DNA of 64,000 nucleotides from the NCBI RefSeq assembly GCF_024721155.1, contig NZ_JAHVAP010000001.1, positions 930,001 to 994,000 on the forward strand, in the 5' to 3' direction. The number at the start of each line of letters is the position of its first letter. The stretch's first letter is position 1. Position numbers and translations under genes: made by a program. This DNA is from Mucilaginibacter phenanthrenivorans. Its GTDB lineage: Bacteria; Bacteroidota; Bacteroidia; Sphingobacteriales; Sphingobacteriaceae. Below, in pieces: positions 44,084 to 53,366 of this stretch. The notes beneath the pieces were generated by a model, which was given only the letters and a program-made list of their open reading frames with translations, was not told the DNA's origin and did no database searches.

Positions 44084-45739
44084 ATGGCTAAATATAAATT
44101 GTTGCTGCCAAAAATGGGCGAAAGTGTTGAAGAGGCAACTATAATTAAATGGACTAAAAAACCAGGTGATTACATTGAAGCCGACGAAACAGTAATGGAA
44201 ATTGCTACCGACAAGGTGGATTCGGAAGTTCCATCGCCGGTATCAGGTAAATTGGTTGAGCAGTTATATAAAGACAATGATGTTGTAAAGGTTGGTGCAG
44301 TTATTGCAATAATTGAAACAAACGAACCTGAAGAAACAAAGGAAGCACCCGGTGCCCCTGCCGTTCATGAAGCTGCTACTGCTGCATTTCCACCAATGCA
44401 CAGGCCTATTGAAGAAATTAAGCCGCCAATTCAGGAAACACCGCCACCTGTTATTAGTACTCCTCCCCCTGTTTACCAGGCTCCTGCACCCGTTGTTAGT
44501 GCGCCTGTACCACAGCCAGAAATAAAACAACCCGAAGAACCTAAACAGCCGGTATTTGCTGAGCCTGTTGCAGTACCATACATTGAGCAACTTCAGGAAA
44601 AAACAGAAGATAAAATTGATGATGGGAATAAAAACGGTTTGCGTTTTTACTCACCACTGGTAAAAAATATTGCCGCACAGGAAGGCATATCTAATGCTGA
44701 ATTAGATCAAATTCCCGGGACGGGGGCTGAAGGCCGCCTTACCAAGGACGATCTTTTGGCTTATGTTCAGCAAAGATCACAACCTGTTGCAGCTGCTCCG
44801 AAACCAGAGCCCGTTGCCGCTCCTGTTACTCCGCCCCCAGCTCCTGAGCCGGTTGTGGAAGCGCCAAAAGCTGAACCCGTGGCAGAAGCACCGAAGCCGG
44901 AGCCTGTTGCGCCAACCCCAGCCCCAGCACCTGTTGCAGAAGCACCAAAGCCAGAACCTGTCGCCGCTGCTCCTGAACCTGTTGCGCAGGAACCGGCAGA
45001 AAGCAAAACAAAGGGAGTTTCGGTATCGGGTGGAGACGAGATAATCGAAATGGACAGGATGCGCCGCTTAATTGCCGACCATATGGTGATGAGCAAGCAT
45101 ACCTCACCGCATGTTACCTCCTTCGTTGAGGCTGATGTGACCAATCTTGTTTTATGGCGCGAGCGGATAAAATCGAGCTTTGAAAAGCGTGAGGGCGAAA
45201 AAATAACCTTTACACCAATATTTATCGAGGCTGTTGTAAGGGCGATAAAGGATTTACCGATGATCAATATCCAGGTAAATGGCACACAGATCATCAAAAA
45301 GAAAGATATTAATATCAGCATGGCAACAGCATTGCCAAGCGGTAACCTGATAGTTCCGGTTATTAAAAAGGCTGATGAGTTAAACCTTATTGGCCTAACA
45401 AAGGCTGTTAATGATCTTGCAAACCGTGCCCGCAGCGGTAAACTTAAACCAGATGACGTGCAGGGCGGCACGTTTACCATAACTAACGTGGGCTCGTTTG
45501 GCAACGTTATGGGTACGCCCATCATCAACCAACCACAGGTAGCTATTTTGGCTATTGGCGTTATAAAGAAAAAACCGGCGGTAATTGAAACACTGCAAGG
45601 TGATATGATCGGCATTCGGCATATGATGTTCCTTTCGCTATCATACGATCACCGTGTTGTTGATGGTGCATTGGGCGGATCGTTTGTAAGGCGAGTTGCC
45701 GATTACCTTGAAAATTGGGAAACAGACCGGGAATTCTAA
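44084..45739 (+). CDS. 2-oxoacid dehydrogenase E2 (dihydrolipoyllysine acyltransferase)
   Basis: A 551-residue E2 core enzyme, starting at ATG 44084 (MAKYKLLLPKMGESVEEATI); a TTG two codons earlier is ignored. Domain order: lipoyl domain residues 1-78 with lipoyl Lys44 in ATDKVDSE, a Pro/Ala linker, E1/E3-binding domain about 190-230 (RFYSPLVKNIAAQEGI...GTGAEGRLTKDDLL), a second linker with repeated APKPEPVA-type units, and the catalytic domain from about 320 with SYDHRVVDG near the C-terminus. It is most like branched-chain or generic E2 of Bacteroidota. E1 and E3 genes are not adjacent. Confidence 0.93.
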   Translation: MAKYKLLLPKMGESVEEATIIKWTKKPGDYIEADETVMEIATDKVDSEVPSPVSGKLVEQLYKDNDVVKVGAVIAIIETNEPEETKEAPGAPAVHEAATAAFPPMHRPIEEIKPPIQETPPPVISTPPPVYQAPAPVVSAPVPQPEIKQPEEPKQPVFAEPVAVPYIEQLQEKTEDKIDDGNKNGLRFYSPLVKNIAAQEGISNAELDQIPGTGAEGRLTKDDLLAYVQQRSQPVAAAPKPEPVAAPVTPPPAPEPVVEAPKAEPVAEAPKPEPVAPTPAPAPVAEAPKPEPVAAAPEPVAQEPAESKTKGVSVSGGDEIIEMDRMRRLIADHMVMSKHTSPHVTSFVEADVTNLVLWRERIKSSFEKREGEKITFTPIFIEAVVRAIKDLPMINIQVNGTQIIKKKDINISMATALPSGNLIVPVIKKADELNLIGLTKAVNDLANRARSGKLKPDDVQGGTFTITNVGSFGNVMGTPIINQPQVAILAIGVIKKKPAVIETLQGDMIGIRHMMFLSLSYDHRVVDGALGGSFVRRVADYLENWETDREF

Positions 45740-45760
45740 ATTTTTTGGTTTAAAATATCA

Positions 45761-45794
45761 ATCCTGCTTAACTAGTTAAGCGGGATTTTTTTTA
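45761..45794 (+). terminator. Terminator of the E2 gene
   Basis: A 12-bp stem with one G-T pair (45761-45772 / 45775-45786) is followed by eight T. It lies 22 bases after the stop codon. Confidence 0.85.
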
Positions 45795-45912
45795 TGACGA
45801 ACAATAATCTTGTATCAATTTGTTTCAACATGTATAACCTGTGAATTGTAAGGCGCTTTTTGATTTGTGAAATTTGAGTATTGTAACTTAACACTATGCA
45901 AAAAGTATCACA

Positions 45913-46398
45913 ATGGAACAAGTAAAAATAAAAAAGCCGTTGGCGTGGATCATCCTCACAGGTTTATTAACCGGTACAATAGACGCCTTAATTGTTATCC
46001 TTATTAATTACGACGTTCCCGCCGGGTCAATATTTAAATTCATAGCCAGTGGGATTTTCGGTAAGGCTGCGTTCGGCACCGGAAATGAAATGATTTATTA
46101 TGGTGTATTGTTCCATTACAGTATAGCCTTTATTTGGACGACCGTATTTTTCCTATTCTATACCAGGCTTATAACTATTCTTAAATTTAGGTCTGCCCTA
46201 ATGTTAACAATTGCAATAGTCATTTGGATGGGAATGAACCTGGTTGTATTGCCCCTGAGTAACACGCCCCCACAACCGCATCATTTTATTGGCATCTTGA
46301 AAAATATCGGAATCCTTGCTTTGGCCTATGGGTTGCCGATAGTCGTGATTGCCGATAAATTTTATACATCGCCGTTACTGCTGTTCATCGAGGCTTAA
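45913..46398 (+). CDS. Four-helix membrane protein of unknown function
   Basis: A 161-residue protein with four hydrophobic segments (about 9-30, 60-82, 95-112 and 128-147). The motif IASGIFGKAAFGTGNEMIYYGVLFHYSIAFIWTTVFFLFY between segments one and two resembles the YagU/DUF1440-like family. No catalytic motif is visible. It starts at ATG 45913, about 120 bases after the E2 terminator, and converges with the GT87-like gene with only 13 bases between the stops. Confidence 0.7.
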   Translation: MEQVKIKKPLAWIILTGLLTGTIDALIVILINYDVPAGSIFKFIASGIFGKAAFGTGNEMIYYGVLFHYSIAFIWTTVFFLFYTRLITILKFRSALMLTIAIVIWMGMNLVVLPLSNTPPQPHHFIGILKNIGILALAYGLPIVVIADKFYTSPLLLFIEA

Positions 46399-46411
46399 CA
46401 AAAGGAAGGAG

Positions 46412-47599
46412 CTATACAGCAGCCACTGGCGTAGTAACTTCTTCATCAAACTTCCGTGTCAGCATTTCATAAACAATTTTTAGCCAAATCATGAATGACG
46501 GTAAGGCGATTAAGGCATACGGTCGCACATAGGTGACCCACAAAAAGTGCGGAAAGATGTCAGAAGGAGCATTTGTTACCACCAATGCGAAGATCAGCAG
46601 GACCCGTTCAAAACCTGTTATTGGCCTTTTTAACGCTACGAACCAAATACCCACCCCTATCATATCTATAATATAAGTCGGTGGTTCAGATCCGCTGCTA
46701 AAAATCACAGTGAAGATCAACACCGAAGCGGCGAGCAATAATTGATATTGTACATTTCGCCAATATTTTATTCTTGTAATCGATAATCCGAATAGACCAA
46801 GAGCGGGCAGTAACACCACCGTATTTGGTAAGTTGGAGTAATTGAAAATTTTGCTGATCATCCCCATAACACATACATAGGCTCTTGAAGAAACAACATT
46901 GGCCGCATTTTTTGCAACAAGATCGGGGTACCAGTCATGGTAGGTTTTTATGATAAAAGCAGGCGATGAAAATAACATCGGTAAAGCAAATAGCACTACC
47001 GACCAAAATACCATGCTCAGGATCAGTTTGATCTTATTATCAGAAAAAAAGAAGAATGCCAGGCCGACAATGCCATAGAGTTTTATTGCGGTACCCAATA
47101 TGATCATGAGGGCGGCCCAAAAGTCCTGCTTGTTTTTTATGAATGTGTAGCTAAATAACACCAGCGCAGCAATAAGCGGATTAACCTGTGTATTACCCGC
47201 AGATCCAATTATGCTGAACAGGCTTATTAGCAGGATCGCTAAATATTGTTTTTCATTTATAGGGAGTTTTCTCACAGCTAAATAAAGGATCCATGAATTA
47301 AACATCACCCATAGTATCACTCCGATTTTGTCAGGAAAAATGGTAAAAGGGGCAATTACCATTGCAAACACAGGCCCGTAATGATTAAGATCGAAATAAA
47401 ACTCAGGCTGCGCCCCAAATAAGCTATGCAGGTGTATAAGATTTATGAAATTGTGTTTGTAGACGAGATAATTATTATAGTTGCCTGTAGGATTGGCGCC
47501 GGGAATAAGCACACCTTTTAATATGGGTAAAAAGCTTAAAACAAACCACGCCCATAAAACAAAGGGCTTACTGGTTATAAAATCTTTTACTTTATTCAT
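46412..47599 (-). CDS. GT87-like (DUF2029) membrane glycosyltransferase
   Basis: A 395-residue inner-membrane protein with about ten hydrophobic segments. The N-terminal part has NYNNYLVYKHNFINLIHL and YFDLNHYGPVFAMVIAPF, matching the GT-C fold DUF2029 family (GT87), which uses polyprenyl-phosphate mannose or similar donors. The YGPVFA motif is typical. The product is unknown and no cell-wall cluster surrounds it. Its ATG (47599) is separated from hom by a gap holding the hom terminator. Confidence 0.82.
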   Translation of the reverse strand: MNKVKDFITSKPFVLWAWFVLSFLPILKGVLIPGANPTGNYNNYLVYKHNFINLIHLHSLFGAQPEFYFDLNHYGPVFAMVIAPFTIFPDKIGVILWVMFNSWILYLAVRKLPINEKQYLAILLISLFSIIGSAGNTQVNPLIAALVLFSYTFIKNKQDFWAALMIILGTAIKLYGIVGLAFFFFSDNKIKLILSMVFWSVVLFALPMLFSSPAFIIKTYHDWYPDLVAKNAANVVSSRAYVCVMGMISKIFNYSNLPNTVVLLPALGLFGLSITRIKYWRNVQYQLLLAASVLIFTVIFSSGSEPPTYIIDMIGVGIWFVALKRPITGFERVLLIFALVVTNAPSDIFPHFLWVTYVRPYALIALPSFMIWLKIVYEMLTRKFDEEVTTPVAAV

Positions 47600-47679
47600 T
47601 TGGAGAGACGGGAATAAGATATCTGGTTCGGCGCAAATATAGCAAAAGAGGCTAAACCGCTCCGTTAGTTTGCCTTTAA

Positions 47680-47711
47680 ATAAAATAGGCCCTGGAAGGG
47701 GCCTATTTTGA
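47680..47711 (-). terminator. Terminator of the metY-metX-hom operon
   Basis: A perfect 11-bp stem (47682-47692 / 47699-47709) with a 6-base loop is followed on the minus strand by a T-rich run. It lies 31 bases after the hom stop. Confidence 0.8.
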
Positions 47712-47740
47712 AAACTAAAAAACCTACAAAAAAAATCTTA

Positions 47741-48973
47741 TTAAGCTAATGCTGCCGCTTTAACTTCGGTTGCCAAAGTAACTCCGGCAAGCTGATCGGC
47801 AAATGCCACAAATGCCTGGTTATTTGCAATAAGCTGCTGGTTATCAACCAAACTTTGAAGATTAATCTTCCCAATAACAAATTTATAGCTGCCTGAATAG
47901 TATCTTTCGTGGATATGTATAAAGTCCAGCGCTTCCACCAGGCTTTCATCTTCATACCTTAAATAAATATTCAATTCAATATTATTGGTGAAGTTAAGCC
48001 CCTTACGTTCCTTAGCTTTTTTGTACTCATACTGGTAGCCGTAACGTAATGCAGCAATGTCTGATAGCACAGCAGAGCCGGTTGGGTGCCCTCCTGCCCC
48101 TTTTCCGAAAAAGAATTGCTGGTCGGCAAACGCTGCCTGTACAATTACACCATTGTATTCGTACTCCACGTTGTATAAGAATTCCTTGTCGTTAACAAAT
48201 TTTGGCAATACGAACAAGGCAACATGTTGTTCGTCAAGTTCCTTCGCTACAGGAACTAACTTAATTTTAAGGTTCTTCTCACGGGCATATTGCAGGTCGT
48301 GAGCCGACAGGTTCTGGATGCCTAAATTGAACACATCATCCGGCTTTACAATTACTCCGTAAGCATGTGCTGCAGCTATTACCAGTTTGTATTTGGCATC
48401 AAAGCCGCCCACATCGCTGGTTGGATCGGTTTCTGCAAAGCCTAAATTCTGCGCTTGTTGCAATGCCGAATTGTAGTCCAGCCCTTCATTAAATCCTTTG
48501 GAAAGAATATAGTTTGACGATCCGTTAAAAATGCCGCTTACAGAGTGCAGCAATTCATTGTCATAATATTCTTCCAAATTCCGGATAATAGGGATACTAC
48601 CGCAAACCGAACCTTCATATAATAAGGATGTGCCATGCTTTTGTTGTAGTTCTATGAGTTCCTCCAAATGCAGCGCAATCATTTTTTTACTGGCGGATAC
48701 CACATTTTTGCCTGAACTTAGCGCCCTTGATACAATCTCAAAAGCCGCTTCTGTATCGTTGATCAACTCCACTATGGTATTGATCTCCGGATTGTTAAGC
48801 AGTTCGTCCTTTTCGGTAGTAAATAAATGCGCCGGTAACGTGCGTTTCTTATGCGCGTCCTTTATAGCAATCTTTACAATTTCGAGGTTTAAATTTTTGG
48901 TTTTGATAATATCATACAAACCCTGGCCAACCACGCCAAAGCCAAATAGACCGATGTTTAATTTTTTACTCAT
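47741..48973 (-). CDS. hom: Homoserine dehydrogenase
   Basis: It reduces aspartate semialdehyde to homoserine for methionine, threonine and isoleucine synthesis. The 410 residues have the NAD(P) loop GLFGFGVVGQGLY at residues 8-20. SASKKMIALH, YEGSVCGSIPIIRNLEEYY, SGIFNGSSNYILSKG, GFAETDPTSDVGGFDAKYKL and GKGAGGHPTGSAVLSD are the family signatures. It is a stand-alone enzyme, with no aspartate kinase fused and no clear ACT domain at the C-terminus. Its ATG overlaps the metX stop by one base, making it the third gene of the methionine operon. Confidence 0.95.
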   Translation of the reverse strand: MSKKLNIGLFGFGVVGQGLYDIIKTKNLNLEIVKIAIKDAHKKRTLPAHLFTTEKDELLNNPEINTIVELINDTEAAFEIVSRALSSGKNVVSASKKMIALHLEELIELQQKHGTSLLYEGSVCGSIPIIRNLEEYYDNELLHSVSGIFNGSSNYILSKGFNEGLDYNSALQQAQNLGFAETDPTSDVGGFDAKYKLVIAAAHAYGVIVKPDDVFNLGIQNLSAHDLQYAREKNLKIKLVPVAKELDEQHVALFVLPKFVNDKEFLYNVEYEYNGVIVQAAFADQQFFFGKGAGGHPTGSAVLSDIAALRYGYQYEYKKAKERKGLNFTNNIELNIYLRYEDESLVEALDFIHIHERYYSGSYKFVIGKINLQSLVDNQQLIANNQAFVAFADQLAGVTLATEVKAAALA

Positions 48974-50028
48974 TACGCTGTGCGTTGTAATTCTATAATT
49001 TTTCCTTTTACGTCAGTTTTAAAAAACGACGTGATTATGTTTGTTAATGCTTCTGTTTCTATTAAAAATCCATCGTGTCCATAAAACGAATCCAATTCAG
49101 CAAAGGCAGCTTTTGGGATGTGTTGAAAAAGGTATTGTTGCTCTTCTATCGGGAACAAAACATCTGCTTTTATGCCGATAACCAACGTGCGTGCCTTTAT
49201 CAGGCTTAATGCATTCTCAACCCCATGCCTTCCACGGCCTACATTGTGGGAATCCATACATTTCGACAAATACCAGTAACTGTAGGCATTATACCGGTTT
49301 ACCAATTTCTCGCCCTGGTAATTTTGATATGATGCGGCTTTAAAGTCGTCTGTTAAATGATCTGCTTCTTCCTGTTGGGTAACCGAATATGTCTTATAAT
49401 TGCGGTATGAAAGCAGTGCAATTGTCCGTGCTGCCTTTAACCCTTTGCTGCCGCCATCCGGCTGGTTTGAATAAAAGGTACGGTCGGCGCTGATTGCCAG
49501 TCGCTGCGATTCGTTAAACGCGATTCCCCATGGAGAATGTTTCGCGTTGGATGCGATGACGATCAGGTTCTTGATTTGTGCCGGTTCGCTTATGGCCCAT
49601 TCAACTGCCTGCTGGCCGCCAAGTGATCCACCTATCAGGATCTTTATTTCCTTAATGCCAAGATGGCTGGCTAATAGCTTATGCGCATTAGTAATATCAC
49701 GCACGGTAAACTGCGGAAAGGCCAGGTAATAAGGCTGATCCGTTGCCGGGTTTGTGCTTAGCGGACTAGTCGTCCCATATGGCGAACCAAGAATATTAGC
49801 ACATACGATAAAGTATTCGTCTGGATTAAAATAATCATTATCGCCAAATAAGCCTTTCCACCAGTCGAAAACATCGGAGTTTGCAGTGAGGGCATGGCAT
49901 ACCCACACTACATTGTCCGCGTTTTTATTGAGCGTTCCATAGGTATGAAATCCTATTTCAAGCTCCTTTAGTTGTTTGCCCGATTCAAGTTCAAAGGGCT
50001 TGTTGTATTTATATATCTCTGCGTCCAT
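48973..50028 (-). CDS. metX: Homoserine O-acetyltransferase
   Basis: An alpha/beta-hydrolase-fold enzyme that acylates homoserine to activate it for methionine synthesis. It is 351 residues. The nucleophile is Ser135 in ILIGGSLGGQQAVEWA, with Asp289 (KADVLFP) and His318 (SFYGHDGFLIE) completing the triad. The family is of the MetX type; acetyl versus succinyl specificity cannot be settled from motifs alone, but O-acetylhomoserine fits with the metY partner. It overlaps hom by one base and lies 82 bases after metY, across a palindromic spacer. Confidence 0.94.
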   Translation of the reverse strand: MDAEIYKYNKPFELESGKQLKELEIGFHTYGTLNKNADNVVWVCHALTANSDVFDWWKGLFGDNDYFNPDEYFIVCANILGSPYGTTSPLSTNPATDQPYYLAFPQFTVRDITNAHKLLASHLGIKEIKILIGGSLGGQQAVEWAISEPAQIKNLIVIASNAKHSPWGIAFNESQRLAISADRTFYSNQPDGGSKGLKAARTIALLSYRNYKTYSVTQQEEADHLTDDFKAASYQNYQGEKLVNRYNAYSYWYLSKCMDSHNVGRGRHGVENALSLIKARTLVIGIKADVLFPIEEQQYLFQHIPKAAFAELDSFYGHDGFLIETEALTNIITSFFKTDVKGKIIELQRTA

Positions 50029-50037
50029 TATTATTTT

Positions 50038-50107
50038 AGTCCCGAGTCTTGAGTCTGAAGTCCCGAGTCGTTTTACTTTTGACTCAAGACTTTAGACTTA
50101 CGACTTT
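50038..50107. repeat. Stop-to-start palindrome of AGTC words between metY and metX
   Basis: The left arm (50038-50070) repeats AGTCTTG, AGTCTGA, AGTCCCG. The right arm (50081-50107) has the complement TGACTCAAGACTTTAGACTTACGACT. In the best 25-base alignment 20 positions agree, and the loop is 10 bases. The right arm ends in T8 next to the metY stop and the left arm lies 10 bases beyond the metX start, so it could form a hairpin in the operon mRNA. Confidence 0.75.
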
Positions 50108-50110
50108 TTT

Positions 50111-51454
<1,344 letters not shown>

Positions 51455-51492
51455 TTAAATGAATTGTTGATTAACGGATCGCATCGGGATAT

Positions 51493-51547
51493 AACACCTT
51501 TTGCGAAGACACGTACATTTTCGGGAAATGGAAAAGTAAAACGTGTT
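51493..51547 (-). other. Possible alternative hairpins between the leader frame and metY
   Basis: The segment 51538-51547 can pair with 51493-51502 (9 of 10 bases). Alternatively its core 51541-51546 can pair perfectly with 51509-51514. The two pairings exclude each other. The segment lies 5 bases after the leader stop codon, which is where attenuation structures would be expected. No long T-tract is seen. Confidence 0.35.
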
Positions 51548-51552
51548 AGGGC

Positions 51553-51669
51553 TTAGCAACAGCAACACATACACATATAGCCTTTTGATGAACTATAAAC
51601 GTATACTAAAGCGGTGCTTTTTGGAGCCTTAAAGATGTTTTGGAAAATGCTGTAAATCAAACTTTTCAT
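51553..51669 (-). CDS. Candidate sulfur-amino-acid leader peptide, 38 aa
   Basis: An ATG at 51669 opens a 38-codon frame ending at TAA 51553. It begins MKSLIYSIFQNIFKAP, continues VYVYSSSKGY and ends MCMCCCC directly before the stop, so all of the last seven codons are for sulfur amino acids (two Met, five Cys). It is clean of stop codons, unlike the other frames in this region, and begins 8 bases after the SAM-I aptamer. The position, between a SAM switch and metY-metX-hom, fits a leader whose translation reports Cys or Met supply. A free functional peptide is also possible. There is no obvious Shine-Dalgarno site. Confidence 0.6.
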   Translation of the reverse strand: MKSLIYSIFQNIFKAPKSTALVYVYSSSKGYMCMCCCC

Positions 51670-51676
51670 GGTTGTT

Positions 51677-51785
51677 AATTTATATTCCCCGGGGTATTTA
51701 CCGGGCCAGGAATTGGCACCTTCTCCACATCGGAGGGTTGCCAGCGGGTCATTGAGCCTGATCTCTCGCCGCTTCTTTATAAATC
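51677..51785 (-). promoter_or_regulatory. SAM-I (S-box) riboswitch
   Basis: On the minus strand the core reads GCGGCGAGAGATCAGGCTC, AATGACCCGCTGGCAACC and GGTGCCAATTCCTGG, the conserved S-box elements (5' GAGA, the GGCAACC after P2, and the GGTGC...AATTCCTG J3/4 region). The outer helix P1 can be closed by ATTTATA (near 51778-51784) pairing with TATAAAT (51678-51684). It sits 240 bases upstream of metY, the expected target. No intrinsic terminator follows the P1 3' strand, and the leader ATG comes 8 bases after it. Confidence 0.9.
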
Positions 51786-51835
51786 AAAACCCTTTGCGGA
51801 GGTTATGATCATGGTATTGCTACCAAATTTTGTTC

Positions 51836-51868
51836 CAAAGATAAGGGGTTATTTGTTGAAATACCAAA
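51836..51868 (-). promoter_or_regulatory. Promoter of the metY operon (TTTG / TATCTTTG)
   Basis: On the minus strand TTTG (51865-51868) and TATCTTTG (51836-51843) are 21 bases apart, a full match to the Bacteroidota sigma consensus. Transcription would start near 51829, about 45 bases before the SAM-I aptamer. Confidence 0.7.
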
Positions 51869-51880
51869 TTTAATTTTTTT

Positions 51881-51990
51881 TTGTCGGGAGGTCAAGAAAG
51901 TCGGTGATGTTAACAAGACGGATTTCACGATTAATCAAACCGTTCTTTTAAGATTTTCTTCTTTCGGACTTCCGGGCTTTTCGACTTTCC
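51881..51990. repeat. Imperfect inverted cluster of GTCGG / GTCCGAAAG words
   Basis: The left part (51881-51908) holds GTCGGGAGGTC and AAAGTCGG. The right part (51957-51990) holds CTTTCGGACTTCCGGGCTTTTCGACTTTCC as adjoining words. On the minus strand the right part contains GGAAGTCCGAAAG and AAAGCCCGGAAG, both also present at 21683-21752. It ends 4 bases from the RNase Z stop codon. Confidence 0.55.
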
Positions 51991-51994
51991 TCGC

Positions 51995-52912
51995 TCAATC
52001 GCCGATGGAAAAAACCTTTCCTTCTGTTGCCAATTCTGCTTCCGGAAAAACGGTTCTTGCTTCATCGATCAGATCGTTCAAAGTTTTGTAACGGGCTGAA
52101 AAATGGCCGATAATAAGCCTTTTTGCGTTTGTTTTCAATGCGATTTCGCCGGCCTGCAAAGCGGTGGTATGATGGGTTTCCAGCGCCCTATCCAGCATAT
52201 TATTCAAAAATGTAGACTCATGGTATAATAACGTAACGTTGCTGATCTGCTCAAAATAGCGCTCATCGTACATCGTATCAGAGCAATAGGCATATGATTT
52301 AGGATCGCTCGAATCAATGGTGAGCGTATTATTTTTAATCACTTCTCCGTTAGGCAAAACATAGTCCACACCCTTCTTCAAAGCAGAGAAATATGGAACA
52401 GGAATAGCAAGGGCCTCAATTCGTTCCTTAATGAGCTTCCTTAATCGCTTTTTCTCCTTGAACAAAAAGCCTGTACAGGCAATGCGATGGTTTAATGGAA
52501 TAGTTTCTACTGTTATGTCCTGGTTATCTAAAAGCAGTTCAATTTTTGTAGCGTCAGTAAATTTGTATTCGACAGGATACTGTAAAGTAGTTTCAGAGTA
52601 CTTTAACTGGATATCGATAATTTCCTTTAGATGCGAGGGGCAATAAATATGCAACGGTTTTATGCGGCCATTTAGATGCATGGATGAGATCAGGCCAACA
52701 AGCCCCAGATAATGATCCCCATGCAAATGACTGATGAAAATGTGATCGATCCTACTGGCCTTTACATCAAAGCGCAGCATTTGCTGCTGTGTGCCTTCAC
52801 CACAGTCAATTAAATATAGGCGATCATTAATATTGATCGCCTGTGAAGTGGGATTTCTGTTAAATATGGGGGTCGCGGAACTACTGCCAAGTATTGTTAT
52901 CTCGAATTTCAT
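51995..52912 (-). CDS. rnz: Ribonuclease Z
   Basis: The tRNA 3'-processing endonuclease of the metallo-beta-lactamase superfamily. The 305 residues include the zinc motif ISHLHGDHYLGLVGLI (His62, His64, Asp66, His67), YLIDCGEGTQQQM before it, LYHESTFLNNM and the late RLIIGHFSARYKTL. The exosite arm is present in the central region (LRKLIKERIEALAIPVPYFSALKKGVDYVLPNGEVI). It lies 22 bases after the STAS gene on the same strand and probably shares its transcript. Confidence 0.95.
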   Translation of the reverse strand: MKFEITILGSSSATPIFNRNPTSQAININDRLYLIDCGEGTQQQMLRFDVKASRIDHIFISHLHGDHYLGLVGLISSMHLNGRIKPLHIYCPSHLKEIIDIQLKYSETTLQYPVEYKFTDATKIELLLDNQDITVETIPLNHRIACTGFLFKEKKRLRKLIKERIEALAIPVPYFSALKKGVDYVLPNGEVIKNNTLTIDSSDPKSYAYCSDTMYDERYFEQISNVTLLYHESTFLNNMLDRALETHHTTALQAGEIALKTNAKRLIIGHFSARYKTLNDLIDEARTVFPEAELATEGKVFSIGD

Positions 52913-52934
52913 ACTTGGTAAACAAACGGATTGT

Positions 52935-53312
52935 TTATTTTGCTTCCTTCTTTAATTCTTTTTCTATCTCTTCCATAAATACCAAATCAATGGCTTCCTC
53001 GCAGGTAGGAACGATAGATAAAACGCTGTCAAGCTGTGAAATAGTGATCAAACGGGCGACAGGTTCGTTTAAACCAGTTAGGATAAAGGTACCTGAAGCA
53101 TTTTTACACAAACGGTGACCAACAAGCAAGCTGCTTAAGCCTGATGAATCAGCAAATTTCACTTGTGAAAGGTCAAAAATAATATTTCGTTGACCTTCTG
53201 TATTGATCAAAATTAATTCAGATTTAAGCTGAGGAGTGATCAATGAATTTAATTTTGATTCATTCAGCTTTAACAGAATATATTTTTCGTGCTTGTCAAC
53301 CGTAAATTTCAT
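52935..53312 (-). CDS. STAS-domain anti-sigma-factor antagonist-like protein
   Basis: A 125-residue single STAS domain. The phosphorylatable serine region is FADSSGLSSLLVGHRLC (Ser56 or Ser57), preceded by RNIIFDLSQVKF, as in SpoIIAA-like proteins. It should bind a serine kinase or anti-sigma partner, none of which is adjacent. The acidic/basic tail EEIEKELKKEAK is a short extension. It lies between rnz and purC; about 54 bases separate it from purC. Confidence 0.9.
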   Translation of the reverse strand: MKFTVDKHEKYILLKLNESKLNSLITPQLKSELILINTEGQRNIIFDLSQVKFADSSGLSSLLVGHRLCKNASGTFILTGLNEPVARLITISQLDSVLSIVPTCEEAIDLVFMEEIEKELKKEAK

Positions 53313-53366
53313 TTTTTGTTCTAATTAAAAAGCTAAGATATAATTATTTTGTGTAGAAATAAAAAA

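Noticed and set aside
44767-45615. 282-codon open frame antisense to the E2 gene
   Set aside because: It is the shadow of the repetitive Pro/Ala/Glu-Pro linker and catalytic domain of E2; codon use and domain evidence support only the plus strand.
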